Notes under the pieces: generated by a model
The model's database searches: none
What the model saw: the letters and a program-made list of their open reading frames with translations, nothing else
Told to the model about the DNA's origin: nothing
Origin: Allacma fusca
Lineage: Eukaryota; Arthropoda; Collembola; Symphypleona; Sminthuridae
Length of the DNA: 64,000 nt
Assembly: GCA_947179485.1 (NCBI GenBank)
Contig: OX359250.1
Coordinates: forward strand, 18,892,539-18,956,538
Direction of reading: 5' to 3'
Shown here: one piece after another, positions 51,981 through 64,000 of the stretch
Position numbering within the stretch: position 1 is the stretch's first letter
How the letters are laid out: every line of letters starts with the position of its first letter
Program-made: the position numbers and the translations under genes

Positions 51981-52441
51981 AAAGTCTGTATTTAAAATCA
52001 CGCGTTATCAGTTGTCATGCAATTCTTAACAGTCATCAGAAATGATCCGTTCTCAACATCATCATTAGCATCTCCAGAAACTTTCCCCAGTCTCCAGCAC
52101 AACGAATCAACCAGTTTCCAATAAATGTCATAAATCGTATTCTCAGTGAGTTGCTTTGAATTTTTAATATCAAAACAGTTAATTTACAGTTTTGTAAAAC
52201 CTTTGAAAATGCTAATCTCTGCATCTCAATCATTTTGCTAATAAAAACTGTAGGGAAATTTATTTATTATTTCAATTTAACTAAGCTTCACCAAAGATTC
52301 CAGTAATGAAAATTTTCCGTTTATTAAATTCCACCAGAGGGGTAAAGCTCTGTTTATGAATAATAACGACATTAAACAAATTTCCAGCTTTGAAACTTGC
52401 CAAAAACTCAGACAATACATAAGTCATAGAATATCGTCAGG

Positions 52442-52952
52442 TAAGAGGCAAAATGGTCTAGATGCACTCTCGAATAAAAACAAAACTGTCTAGATGCAGT
52501 TTCACTAAGGACAAAGTGGACAGCTTGCACTAAAAATTAAAATCAAAATGGTCCAGATGCACTCTCGAATAAAAGCAAAATAGTTCAGATGCACTCTCGA
52601 ATAAAAGCAAAATAGTTCAGATGCACTCTAGAATAAAAGCAACATGGTCTAGATGTACTCTCGAATAAAGCAAAATGGTTTAGATGCACTCTCGAATAAA
52701 AGCAAAAGTCTAAATGCAGTTTCACTAAGGAAAAAGTGGTTAGCTTGCACTAAAAATTAAAATCAAAATGGTCTACATGCAGCTTTCACTCAAATTAAAC
52801 TACCTACATGAATTATATGTTTTATTATGTGCATGTAGTTCATTTTGATTTTATTGAAAACTGCATGTAGACTATTTTGATTTTAGGGTAGCTTGCACGT
52901 AGTTCATTTTACCTGTAGGCGAAAAGTAATATAGGCTATTTTACCTCTTCAC
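52442..52952. mobile_element. Non-autonomous repeat element B with 32-bp tandem units and inverted ends
   Basis: Eleven or so direct units of 29-32 bp fill 52450-52790, for example AAAATGGTCTAGATGCACTC then TCGAATAAAAGC, with a second unit type (CAGTTTCACTAAGGA, TAGCTTGCACTAAAAATT). At about 52805 the orientation flips: 52830-52950 carries the same motifs reversed (CATGTAGTTCATTTTGATTT, TAGCTTGCACGTAGTTCATT), giving a large imperfect palindrome. The outer ends match as inverted repeats: left GTAAGAGGCAAAATGGTCT, right (reversed) GTGAAGAGGTAAAATAGCCT. The right end GGCGAAAAGTAATATAGGC matches that of element A at 15669-15690. No frame codes a protein. Confidence 0.65.
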
Positions 52953-53425
52953 CGAGAAAAGGTAAGTAAAGGTATTAGGTAACATTCTTTATTAATAAAA
53001 ATTACGTAAAAACCAGAATTTATTCTGTAAAAAATTTGTAAACAAAATCGTGAAAGAACTATACCACGAAAATCATTTTAAAATCATCTCCCTGCAAAGT
53101 TTCATGTAGGTACGATTGTCGGAGCACCCTCAAATAGCTCGCATTGCTAAATGAATTGGTACCTTTCAACTTAAATTAGCCTTTTGCCTCCAATTTTGGT
53201 TTATTTTCATTAAGGGCTCTATGGCCTTACACACACACAAAAATTCACATAGAACCCCCAATGATGAAGCTGTATCATAAATGATAAAGCTGTTCAGGAG
53301 GTATCAGGGAAAGTCACTTTTAGAGGTATTTGTGAAAGCATAGAGGTCACTTTTTTAGGGATTCGGGACAGACTTGAGCACGTACACAAACCTGGACGCA
53401 ATAACTTTAAAAATAACTTCTCAAA

Positions 53426-53735
53426 AACAAGATTCAACTCAAATGAGTAACACATTAAAAAATATTTTCACCTGTACCAAGAAATTGCAAAGCTAGATTT
53501 TTTTCGACCACAAACAACACAATAATTGCTAAATGTCAAGAAAATGCCGTTTAATTAACTATCAAAGTTTTCTGCATCTTCAAGATTATTACCTCCATAC
53601 AAGCTAGCCAAGAATATGTAGTCTCAATGATGGCATTGTTTTTGGTTGAAAAAATTTTATCTTGCAATTTCTTGCTACAGGTGAAAACATTTTTTCAAAG
53701 TGTTCCCTATTTATTTGAATTGCATCTTGTTTTGT
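53426..53735. repeat. Imperfect inverted repeat (foldback), arms about 100 bp
   Basis: The left arm (53426-53516) and right arm (53631-53735) are inverted copies, sharing for instance AAAACAAGATtCAAcTCAAAT, TTTTCACCTGTA, CAAGAAATTGCAA and ATTTTTTtCgACCA, with about 115 bases between. It looks like an older MITE: the arms differ at many positions and no flanking duplication is clear. Confidence 0.55.
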
Positions 53736-54827
53736 ACTTTTAAGAGCGCAAAGCAACTTGATTTTAAGTTTTTTCGCTAATAATTTTATTTATTACGTTT
53801 GAAGTCTTGCTGTGGTTTATTTATTTTATATGAACCACGAATTGTAGCAATAACATCATCTATAAGTATAGCTTAGGTAATTTAAATTAATTAATAATTT
53901 AAAAAATAATTATATTTGAATCTGTATTAGATTCCAGTGTAATTCAAAACCAAGTAGCAACAGCAATATCAGTTTATTGCATAGTATTACATATCCTTGG
54001 CAAGGCCATCATGAAAGCCTCTCTAAAATATTTTTTTCGAGGAGAACCCTTCAAGTGCCCTCAACCAAATTTTGCACACAAAATGTTATTTACATGTAGA
54101 AATATTGAGCAAAATTTCAGGAAAATCTGTCGAGGGAACATCTTGTAAAAAATTGTAATGTACAGTATTGTTAACGCCAGTAAGTTGAACGTTGCAGTTG
54201 CATTGCGTGGAGTATTGAATTTTGCTCGATGGTTTTTTAAACCCCGCGTACACTTGAAATTATGTGTGTGTGTTCGTTCCAGCAGCCCAGGTAGGACCGA
54301 AAGGAGTTTCATACTTGAAAGTGTGAAATGTAAGTATGAAATGAAGTTGTGTTTTTATTCCGAATATTGAAATTAGCCTAATTCCAAGTGCAGTGGAATT
54401 AGACTCAAGTAAATTACAACTTGTTGTGGATGGAAGGTATTTATCCACAAAAGTATATTTCTCAAGTTTACGGAATATTTGCAATGCATTTACAATTAGT
54501 TGTTGAAGTGACCCTTTGAAAATTAATTTCATGTGTGGGGCTTAATAGCCATCGGATTCTCGGAATTTCTCAAGAAATAGTTACTTTTGAGGACGTCAAA
54601 AGTTCAAGTACGTGGTTTTGTAAGTGGAAATAATTTTGTTTAAAGCGCGTTAGTAATATTAGCGTGTCCACATGAAAAAGATTGTATTGATTGGTATATG
54701 GAATTGAATGATGAAATGTATTTTGGGATTTGAAATAACCTTATTGAAATGTTGGTTAAGGGTAAAAATATATTCTTATATTTTACAGCTTTGTTATCTC
54801 CACGCTGCATTTTGATTGGAAGTCAGG
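53736..54827. other. Upstream flank of mRpL10
   Basis: AT-rich with no gene. A good acceptor (TATATTTTACAG) ends at 54788, 39 bases before the mRpL10 ATG, so the 5' UTR may contain an intron; the matching first exon was not located. Confidence 0.4.
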
Positions 54828-55598
54828 ATGTCATTAAGTTTCACACTGAGAAGAGGACTTTTGAACTCCGTATGGACTCCTGCTGTAGAACAGTTGCGAT
54901 TTCGGAATCGTCCGAATTTGAAAAGGCCATTGCCACTTCATTACAACCGAGCTAGAATGCTCCGACTTTGCGAGCCGCAGTACCCAGAGGAAGTTAAAGT
55001 TTGTAAAAAGGTTGCTGAAGACACAGCTCTTGTAAAGCCGATCGAAGAGAATCCCTATGCTGTGTACCTAGCAAAGAAGATGAAGAAACAGTTTGAGACT
55101 CATCCAATGATAGCTATTTTTCATTGGAATACGTACAGTCAGCATGAGCTTCTTCGGATTCGGGGGTTGCTGTTTGATGCCAACTTCGATATGACCATAC
55201 TTCCAGAAGTAAATGCGAAGGTTGCAGGGTTGGCTCTTCGGAATAGCAAATTTGAGCCAGTGCTTCGTTTAGTCATGCCACCAACTGCCTTCGGTTTCTG
55301 CAAGAATACTGATGCGAAAAAACTTCTTCAACTGAACAGGAAGATGCATGCTTTTGTGTTATTGGGAGCAGTTGTAGACAATCGTCTACTTCATAAGGCC
55401 GACTTTGAAGGGTATGCTAGTAAAGATTTGGACACAGTTAGAGCCCTTTTGAGTCAGACATTGAGTTCTGCTGGAGGCAAGAATTTAAGTTCTACTTTGG
55501 AATCCAGTAGTCTTACCTTAAGTAACAATTTAGCAAGCTACATCAACAGTAAGAAAGACACACCAAGCGAAAGCGCGGGGAAGGATCCGGCGGAGTAG
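54828..55598 (+). CDS. mRpL10: Mitochondrial large ribosomal subunit protein bL10m
   Basis: A single uninterrupted 256-aa frame. The N-terminus is basic and amphipathic (MSLSFTLRRGLLNSVWTP), as in a mitochondrial import sequence. The body matches L10m: RPNLKRPLPLHYNRARML, NPYAVYLAKKMKKQFE, MIAIFHWNTYSQHELLRIRG and FVLLGAVVDNRLLHK. bL10m sits at the base of the L7/L12 stalk of the mitoribosome, where it recruits bL12m and so translation factors. The start is the first in-frame ATG. The serine-rich C-terminal 50 residues are less conserved. An ATTAAA lies about 100 bases past the stop (55698-55703). An acceptor just upstream suggests a 5' UTR intron. Confidence 0.92.
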   Translation: MSLSFTLRRGLLNSVWTPAVEQLRFRNRPNLKRPLPLHYNRARMLRLCEPQYPEEVKVCKKVAEDTALVKPIEENPYAVYLAKKMKKQFETHPMIAIFHWNTYSQHELLRIRGLLFDANFDMTILPEVNAKVAGLALRNSKFEPVLRLVMPPTAFGFCKNTDAKKLLQLNRKMHAFVLLGAVVDNRLLHKADFEGYASKDLDTVRALLSQTLSSAGGKNLSSTLESSSLTLSNNLASYINSKKDTPSESAGKDPAE

Positions 55599-57323
55599 AA
55601 AATCTACTAAAAGTGTTGTAAATTTTTATTGTTAGAACTGATATGTAGTCACCTCAGACTGTTTAAACTTTTGCTGTCTTCAAATTTTTATGATGAAATT
55701 AAACCTGAAAGTTGTTAGCACTTCACGTATTAATTTGTTATAATTTTAGCAGTTCATGATAGTTCGAGTACGAGTATATGTACATTCTTTTGGACATTTC
55801 TGATAAAGGGACAACATGTACCACTAAATTCGCATGTTTTTAATATTTCCTACCTAACTCAGATAAACGAAAACGGGGCCTTGTTCCATTATAGGAATTT
55901 TATTCTTGCTCATGTTCATGCTGTACATGAAAATTTAGACTGAAGAGAATGGCTACCCGAAGTTGTTTTAAATGCTTTGTGTGTATATGTCTACTGCGTT
56001 TGTAACCACTTCAAAAACTATATCAGCTAAGACCTTAGATTGTTTTGGTAACATGGTTGGCTTTGTTCCTAATTTTGTTTTTGTGATTTTTAAATCCCCG
56101 AGTACATATATACGAACCTAAACTCATTTTTATGTCAATCTTTTTCCTTTTGTTATTGCCTTTAAAGATTTAAGATTTCCTTCAAAGATTAGTAGCACAA
56201 CGAACAGAATATCCGCATTATTCTATTGTAATATTGATTATTGCCTACGATAATTTTTTGTGTCGTAAACTATGCCAAAAGAAGTCGTTTAATTCATCAA
56301 CACAGTCAGTGATAGATATGATAAATAATTACAAAATTGAAAGAAAGTGTGTTTGTAGTACAACATAAGAACATTTTATTCGAGTAACAGGTAAATAATA
56401 GTACATTTATACCAATTCAAAACCACAACTCGAGTATTCATACAAAACATGGAATAATAACCCCATTAGTCGAACTATAGTTGTCCCGCGAACTGTGCTT
56501 TGCAGAAATCATCTAGCGAGTCTACAAAACATTCGTCTCATTAATTATTCTCTTAGGGTGTGAACCTGTCAGGCTTTACTTAATATCTATTAACATTATT
56601 ACTCAACAAATACATATTTACACAAACTAGTTTACTAGCAATTTTTTTATTCGCTTTGAAGTCATTGAAAACTAGTGTTGGTTCACTTGATTTCTCTGCT
56701 TTACACGGACACATTCAACAACACTTCCATAAGAGATCACAGTATTCAGCTATTCAGTTAAAATTGTCACAGGTTCATGTAAAAGGAAAGATAAATTGTT
56801 CAAATCATATGCGCATCGTTACATATCAAACGTTTTATCAATTTCCAAAACCATACTTCCCCCTGATGTGATAATATCTTACTATAAACAGGTTTTTGCA
56901 TTGATTCTTCCTTTTCACGAGAGTTCACAGCGTGTTGGCTCTTTGCTCGGCATTCGCTCTTTGTATCAATAGGAGTGTTGGTCGTAAACACTTTAGTGTT
57001 ACACTTCTCTATGAAAGTAAAAGTATTTACTGAAAAGGTAAAAAGCCATGTACACAAGAACACAAACTTTTCCCAGAATTTTACTTTCATCACCAAATTG
57101 CTATTAAAAAAAATGAATACTATTTGGTAAATGTACCCTCCCAAAAATGGTAATGTCTACCCCAGCTTACTGCATACAACGGTTTACCATGTGGACGGAA
57201 TGGTGTAGTAAGTATAGATTCAAATCATAGTATAATAGCTGAAACAATGACAGGATAGTAATGGTTTGGATACTAGTATGAATATTTTCATACGAAATTT
57301 TACAGTGCTCAAGATCAATGGCA
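55599..57323. other. Convergent 3' flanks of mRpL10 and the ZP-N membrane protein
   Basis: The two genes point toward each other here, so this is shared 3' UTR and spacer. It is AT-rich with no recognised gene or repeat. Confidence 0.45.
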
Positions 57324-59891
57324 TTAAGCGTACGAGGAGGAACTACATGTAAAGGAGGAAGGTTGGGATTGGTTAGGGTTGTCATGATTGTCCTCAGAGA
57401 ACTCAAAATCCAGCTCCACTTCAAACTCGGATCGATTGTCCTGGCTGGATTGGGAGTCATACTGTGACTCGAATGATTCATTGTCATCATTAGCTTGATC
57501 TTCCATATTAGTCGCAGATGTCCGGTAAGACTTGATAAACCAAATCACCGAAGCCATGCTGGCCACGATGGCAACGCAAATCATCCCAAAAACTAAAATC
57601 GTCTCCCATCCCCCCTTCTGAAGGCTCTCAGCTGCTAAATGTGCTCTGGCTCCATTTTCATTCACCGCCGGATGAATACTTTTAATTTCATTATTTGTGT
57701 CATCCTGTTGTAAAGGCGAAGCTGCCACTTCCGAGTGCAACAGGTTACTTGATTGCGGCGATAAGCGGATTAGCCGGGAAAAATCCAGGGATTTTGCCAC
57801 GCTAGTCTCCCGGGGTAATGAGACTCTGCAGAGAAGAACATCACAAATGATTAGTAATCTTTACAATAATTAATCCCAGTGCATTCTGTTTAAATACTAC
57901 AGGAGCGTTGCATGCAACCGGTTACCACACGCTATTATTTTGCTTTATCTTTAGCAGTACTCAACATCCTAACTTAGCATTAAAAAAAGTTCTAATTTTA
58001 GCATTGAACTTAAAGCAACGCTATTTATCAGCATTAAGGATGTTTCACTGTGTTCAAGCAACTTTGCTTTTTAATCGACATGTGCGCCCTGATTTATAAT
58101 CAATAACAAGGAATCAATAACTTTCACTATTGTGGCTAGAAATATTCTTTGTGAAAATCACTCAGTTACTTGTCAAACTACTATTCTGGCAATTTGTATA
58201 AAAAAGCCAAAGAAAGTTATATTCAAGTGAATATGGTGCCATTTTCTTTCAGGATATTTTTCTGCCTCACCACAGTATTGTTTAAAAGCAATCATGTGCT
58301 AGACCAGTTCGTATGACTCGAGTATTAACAGTAGCTTCTGTTGTCTCTGTATTTTAATTAAGGAGTGGAAAAAGTGTAGCAGCTGCCTTTCAATTTTTTA
58401 ATTTCAGTTAATTCTAACTAACACTTGCTGAGTTGAGCATCAGCTGAGCAACTTGACTTTCATTTTCCCTGCAATTTTTCTAGAAATAACACTCTTGCTT
58501 GTAATTTAGAAGTTGTAACTGCTCAAGTTTCTCAAGAACTTTTCCGCAGCTACCAAACATTTTCCTACGTATCGTTGTTTCCTTTCCTGAAACGAGTTGT
58601 AAATTACTATATTATGCACAGGATTGACTGACGGAATTCAATTAATGGAAAAGGATACCCACTGGGATTGGGTTGGATTGCATTGATAGCCTTATTGTGA
58701 GTAAGTAAGTATAAGCAAATAAACAAGCGCATTAAACAATGATTTTTATCAAAGCTATCGGTGATCAAGTTACTATGATAAGGGAACTCAATTAATTTTC
58801 CTATCAGCTTAATAAATTAAGGCAGGTCATCCGAAGAAAATTACCAGGAGAAACTGTTCAACTTGCAGTTAACATTTAGGTAAATTGTACCTAGACCCCC
58901 ATATGTATACGAGTCTTTGTTCCATTATCACGATCCAGACAATTGTTGTTTACAATCAAAGGGTCGAGATGAATCTCATAAATTGAAAGGAGAGGATATT
59001 TTGTTGATTGCTCAAGTGAATAACTTTATCTGTGCTTGGATTCGGTAACAAAGTATACTTGTACATAGGGTATAGTGACAGCTGGTATTTTTTTTTCAAG
59101 AAAAGACGAACACCGTTTATGGCCTCCAACGAACTTCTTGAGGCAGAGATAACGGAACTCTTATGAGCAGATAAAATGAGGGATATTCAATTACGGTTAA
59201 CATCAAATTTTATGAATCTATCGTTTAGTAAATAAGAAATGGAGATGTAAGACTTTATGACACCCTGATTCCACTTTCCTGGCTTTCACATCCCCCAACT
59301 AAAGCCATAGTTCTCAACATAAATGTATGGGAATGCTCATAAAAAGGGTTATTAAATGTGGGAAAGACTTGACAGGCATTTTAAGCTGCTTTATGAAAAA
59401 CGCTAAGCATTTTAATAAAACGGCTTGCGAGTCTATAAATGTCATAAATCCTATATGCTTCCCGACTCTAATAAAGATAACATATCTCGTACAATATTAA
59501 GTAATTACTTAGTTCAATATTGGATTAAGCCTTGAATGAAGTAATGAATATGTTCAATTTTGTTTGCTCCACTGGGAGGAGGAATAGTAGCCAGGAAACT
59601 AAAATTGTGTGCAGTGGGAAAACACATAGTTATTAGGAAAGCGGGTTATATTTGGCAAGGAAAATTGTTTTTTAATCGGGCGAATAATATTAAGTATATT
59701 TGGTCCCAGCTTACCCCGCTTGAACGATGAATGAATCCGGGGAAAAGGAACAGACAACAACGAAGCGCCTAGTACTGTGCGTCAGGATTGGCACGTTTTC
59801 TTGTACTAAAATCACCGTCGTTACTTTGGATCCGTTAACAACACTCCCACAGTCCTCATGCTTAATCCGTAGGTTGTACTTTGTTTGAGGG
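57324..59891 (-). CDS. ZP-N-like type I membrane protein, 5' part not resolved
   Basis: Two exons are supported: 59715-59891 and last exon 57324-57825, joined in phase across a 1.9-kb intron. The first reads YNLRIKHEDCGSVVNGSK, then VILVQENVPILT, then RFVVVCSFSP. This follows the ZP-N pattern of insect zona pellucida-domain proteins: CG, NG, a beta strand ending in VQ, P-x-x-T, and C-x-Y/F. The last exon codes a 75-residue linker, a hydrophobic span (WETILVFGMICVAIVASMAS and onward) and a very acidic Ser/Asp/Glu/Asn-rich cytoplasmic tail to the stop at 57324. Insect ZP proteins build apical extracellular matrix. No ZP-C half is visible, either in the exons or in the intron. A 28-base candidate exon (59962-59989, RTFYPLCL) would fit the phase upstream but is unproven; signal peptide and start are not located. 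Confidence 0.55.
57826..59714. other. Intron of the ZP-N-like gene
   Basis: AT-rich, 1.9 kb. I searched it by eye for a ZP-C exon (paired cysteines, basic cleavage site) on the minus strand and found none. No other gene was recognised. Confidence 0.45.
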
Positions 59892-59989
59892 CTGAAAAAA
59901 CATTTCCAGAACAATAAATACTTAAATCAACAGTCAATGCACGGCCGTGTCTACCCTTTACATTAAACACAGAGGATAAAATGTACGGC

Positions 59990-62900
59990 CTGTATCCCAA
60001 CATATAGTCCCACTGTCCTGTCAGTCGTCAGTAAACACACGAATAATGAAAGTTCTGTTACTGGGCCTCTGAGGTACTTGTCATGAACGCTCCAAGCATT
60101 CGCTTTAATAAGTAGCATCATTATTTTCAATTAAATTTCATGTGTATCAAATGCCACGACTCTTGCTCCTCTTCCTCCACATATACAGAGCTACAGTGGG
60201 CTCTCATAATGACGAATATAATTTAAAATTACTAAATCAGTATAGAAAGTAGAAGACAGCTTGACACTGACAGTATGGCATTTTGCAAAGCTGAAAAAAG
60301 TAATAATCGTCAGTATTTAGGAGTAAAAGGCTCTCATACGCAAATGTACCATTGTGAATGGAAATAAGGTCAGTTTTTTTTCTCTCACTGCAGTGCCGCA
60401 CTTGATAAATGGGTTCTTTATACCTGAACAGATAGGTAAATGAACCGCAGGTTAGATATTAAACGAAAGTTTAACCCACATATCAAAATCTTCACAGAGA
60501 TATTGTGGCGAATTAAAATACACAAGGGAAAATACAAATGGTAAATAGTCACCCAAACCACAGGGCAAAGCAACTTGTAATAATTCTACGTCAACGACCC
60601 CATAAATACCGCCGAATTCGAGGTAAAAAAAATATGCCATTCCACTTGCCTTCACAACAAACTAGAACATGGTTCCGTAGGTAATTAAGACAATTATCGA
60701 GGAAATTACTGACGACTCGAGAGCGCCATAATTATCACAAGGCAAAAACGCACCACAGAGCCAAGGCTTGTATAGAGCGAGGCTCCAGTCCAGCTGGGAA
60801 ATTCAGCCTAACCTGTAAGTTCTGTGTTTACAACCTTTTAAAAAAAAATCCTGGGTCTGTGCAGATTATGAGCTTGCATTTCCTTTGAGCCTAAAGAGTG
60901 TGAAAACAAATCTTGCGAAGCATTAAACAGGATGGACTGTTTACAACGTATACTTTATATACCAGTACGTTCCACTGATACTTTGCTTCCATCATATCTT
61001 AAACTCAAATTGCAAAATAGCAAACAATGTGAGCCTCAAATTGATGCGACATAAATCATTCCATCCAAGAAGCTGTTATTACTAAACATTTAGCATGACT
61101 GCGTCTGTCTACAGTGCAAATCTACAGAGCAGGTAGAAATTCATGTTCAGTCTACAAAGAGACGTGTCGTATGTGGGTTAGGATAAATACGGTGGCTACG
61201 CAATGTTGTATCTACAAAGTGACAATTATGACTAGTCACCTACTTTATTAAGAAGAAAAGTCTCTTTCCCAGCATAAAATGCACGCACTGCTATTTTACA
61301 AAATTTCAATTATTTCCGAGCTCTTATCACACACTTCCGACTCTCTTTACTCTCTTTCCATTAAAATAAATACTCGAAGCACATTAGAATGTGAAATCTT
61401 CTCATCCACACTTGAATTGCTGTTTTGATACAGGATCTGAAATACTCAATCCTTCTCAGACTCTCTCAGAACGTCTGTTACATGCGGTCTTATATATCTT
61501 CAATCGCTTTCCTTTATGTACTTTAGTTGCTCCAAAGCCAGAATTTATTGGGAGATTTTCCTTCAAAATCTCTCCACCATTTGAGGAAGTAATGGGAAAA
61601 GTATTACAAAATTTCATCAAAAAATGATTGCGCTTGAATAAATATGTACTTATGTAATTACGATGTCTGTTGTCACTGCAGATACTAAACCTACTCTCTT
61701 CCCATCTCTCTCTCTCTCTTCCTTTATAGCATCTGGACTCTCTCAACATTTCAGGTAGGCTTTTGAACTGAACTCCCTAGTGCAGTTACAATTGTGGCTG
61801 TGGCAATATAAATATTATATTCAAACATATGTATGGACTGGGTATCTCAAAGGAGTCAAGTTCCCACTTTTTTGACATACATACATACTTCCAAGGAACA
61901 GTTCGATCCTGAATGACTCCTACAAACGGAAGCAGGTTAGGTATACTCCAAAAAGGAAACTCAAGAGAATTTTCTTTAGTCATAAAAGTTGAATGTGCAA
62001 ATAATCGACGTCGAGATTTCCAAAGTTTACCAAGGAAAGTACACGGAACTGAAAGTGACGAGTAGAAAATACAGCTCAGAACAAGACTCTAAACAGCAAA
62101 GTAGTAGTCGTCGGCTTCAATCAGGGTTCCTTACAACCGTGATTGCTGCTTGTATTTACAGATATAAAAGTTTTTCACAGGCTTCACATTAACCTAGAAG
62201 TCAGTTTTAATTTCGTCTATTCACTATACCGTCTCTCGACCCATCACAAACAAAAGAGGTTATTAGGATGACAGAAAATACCTTGTATAGTAACACTGGT
62301 CAAACAATCATGCTCAATACAATTGATACGATAAAAAAAATCATTTTTCAAGCTAAATAAAAATGTGCCTTTGTCAATTGTCATTACAGATTGTAAGGAA
62401 TCCCGACGGAATTTTGCTCCCAGCAAAAAGGAAAAATGACAGGGGTAACGTAACTAATTTAATGTTGTGAAGACAAGCGCAAACTTCCTAAACAGTAATC
62501 ATTGACGAAGGCTGGGACACGATGAGTGAAGATACAGGACTGGCTTAAGGTCATACAATAAAGGAGACGCATATACCACGCGCTTCACTCCCACAAAACT
62601 CATTTGCAGACAAATGGGAGAAAATAGAGAGATACAGTAAACTGTGTAATCATTGAAGAGCTTGGAGATGTTTGAATGATACTTTACAGTAATTATTACA
62701 CTTTATGGGATTCTCGTGACCTACAGGAATTACTCGGAGCATGGGAGCCCTTTCTAGGACAAAATATCCAATGATCCATTTGCCAATGACAATGTAGAAC
62801 TAAACAGGGGATCAGCAACTGGTGAGAAATTCCTCATAATGTATCACGGAAGTAACACCACAGGAAAGCACGTCATACCGCACTGTCAAACCATGTGCTC

Positions 62901-63985
62901 TTACACACATTTATTATGCTTGCAGAAACTTAGCAGTTGGGAAAGGGAGAGTGGTCATTAAATTATTTGGATCAAAACCTTATCCACTCACATACATACA
63001 TACACAGACATGTAAATACGGAAGTATGAATTACTAATCCCACTCTACTGGGTGGAAAGTGACATGGACAATAATTCCGCAAGAGATGGAGTGTAAATTC
63101 TTAATGAAGGCTTTTCTGATGAAAGTTTGAGGGAAAGGAATGACTAAGAATTTTAATTATCTCCATTACGAAATACTAATTCCATAACTGGAGAGCTGGA
63201 GAGCAGAGCACTACATCCAGGAACAAGCAATATGTATCTATACTTTTGTAGCATCAAATTGTTTTGATTAAGAATTTGGTAAAAATGAATGCTTTGATTG
63301 CCTGCCAAAAAAAAAAAAGTTCCGCTCTCCGAAGATTACCTATAAAAATATGAGAAGATTCCTGGAAAGGGTATTAGTGTGAAAGCTGGATTCTTCCAAA
63401 TAAAGTTTATAGCCCTGCAGGGCTAATTTTCAAGAGGTTGAATATCCTAACAACTACAAAGCTCTTGAGATTCCTCACTAATATTCTTCTGTAGTGACTG
63501 TACTTGAGTAATATAAAGAGGAGCCCGCCAAAGAATTTCCCAGTATCGGTAGTTACTGACATGTTTTCAAAATGTATTACTTTGTAGATACATACGTATT
63601 TCAACTCTCAAGTCGTAAGACCTCTTGATTCTCCAAGTGCGTACTTGCATGCGGAATTTAGCAATCAGGAACATTGTGCCGATATGGTGAGCAAAGATAG
63701 TGTCAAGTTCCCTCTCGGAAATTCTCCCTTAATATAAAAATATGATGGGAGGACTCAGAATGAGTCAAATTAGTTCACAAGAGTTCTGGCTTTGAGAACG
63801 ACTTAGAAGATGCAGTCAGGGCTAATGGAATGATGAATGGTTCAAATCGGTGAGCAAAGCATTAGGTCCTTCGATATATATGTACCAAAGGGATATTTGT
63901 ATTTATGTGAGGAACGAAAGCGCATGCAAAATTTTTTCAAGTAAAAATTTATTTTATTTCAACTGATTCCCTATAGGTAACTCCG
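59990..63985. other. Right-hand flank, no confident gene
   Basis: About 4 kb with short frames only. The minus frame at 60452-60655 (QVALPCGLGDYLPF, QYLCEDFDMWV) is somewhat coding-like and could be an upstream exon of the ZP-N-like gene, but splice sites and phase are not convincing. A pogo-like terminus lies at 60194-60213 without a clear partner. The region 61700-61722 has CT-rich simple sequence. Confidence 0.35.
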
Positions 63986-64000
63986 ACACACACACACACA
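63986..64000. repeat. (AC)n microsatellite at the window edge
   Basis: At least 15 bases of AC dinucleotides, cut off by the window end. Confidence 0.8.

Noticed and set aside
60452-60655. Minus-strand frame considered as an upstream exon of the ZP-N-like gene
   Set aside because: It has two cysteines and aromatic residues, but no clear ZP motif and no splice pair with the right phase to reach 59891.

Overview
The window reads as nuclear DNA of an arthropod, most likely a hexapod with a fairly compact, AT-rich genome. The coding genes are split by many introns with GT-AG borders, most only 60-150 bases long. Two families point to hexapods or close relatives: a PBP/GOBP-type odorant-binding protein and an axotactin-type neurexin relative. 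I cannot name the species.

Layout. Minus strand, left part: Mgat1 (N-acetylglucosaminyltransferase I, 7 exons, 1778-3793), a secreted odorant-binding-like protein (6 exons, 5540-6561) and a fem-1 ankyrin/VHL-box protein (9 exons, 8813-12123). A repeat-rich stretch follows (about 12.6-20.7 kb), with a strongly G-poor tract, microsatellites, a 32-bp-unit repeat element and a perfectly bounded foldback element. Plus strand, middle: SETD2/Set2 H3K36 methyltransferase (12 exons, 21783-28900), about 6.7 kb of mostly empty DNA, then a large axotactin-like receptor (27 exons, 35583-51678). Right part: a second copy of the 32-bp-unit element (about 52.4-52.95 kb), another foldback repeat, the mitochondrial ribosomal protein gene mRpL10 (54828-55598), and on the minus strand the 3' end of a membrane protein with a ZP-N-like module (57324-59891 and perhaps further right). 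The last 4 kb hold nothing I can call with confidence.

I rebuilt all multi-exon genes by hand from splice borders; in each the exon phases add up to one open frame (Mgat1 406 aa, odorant-binding-like 140 aa, fem-1 699 aa, SETD2 1590 aa, axotactin-like 1939 aa). The genes do not form one pathway. They cover Golgi glycosylation, chemical-ligand carriage, ubiquitin-ligase substrate choice, histone methylation, glia/neuron surface contact, mitochondrial translation and apical matrix.

No viral element, CRISPR array, tRNA or rRNA gene was seen. The most interesting observations are the paired 32-bp-repeat elements with inverted ends, the foldback element with an 8-bp target duplication, the Kunitz domain with His at P1 and the alternative C-termini in the axotactin-like gene, the ZP-N-only membrane protein, and an isolated exon resembling an adenylate-forming enzyme.
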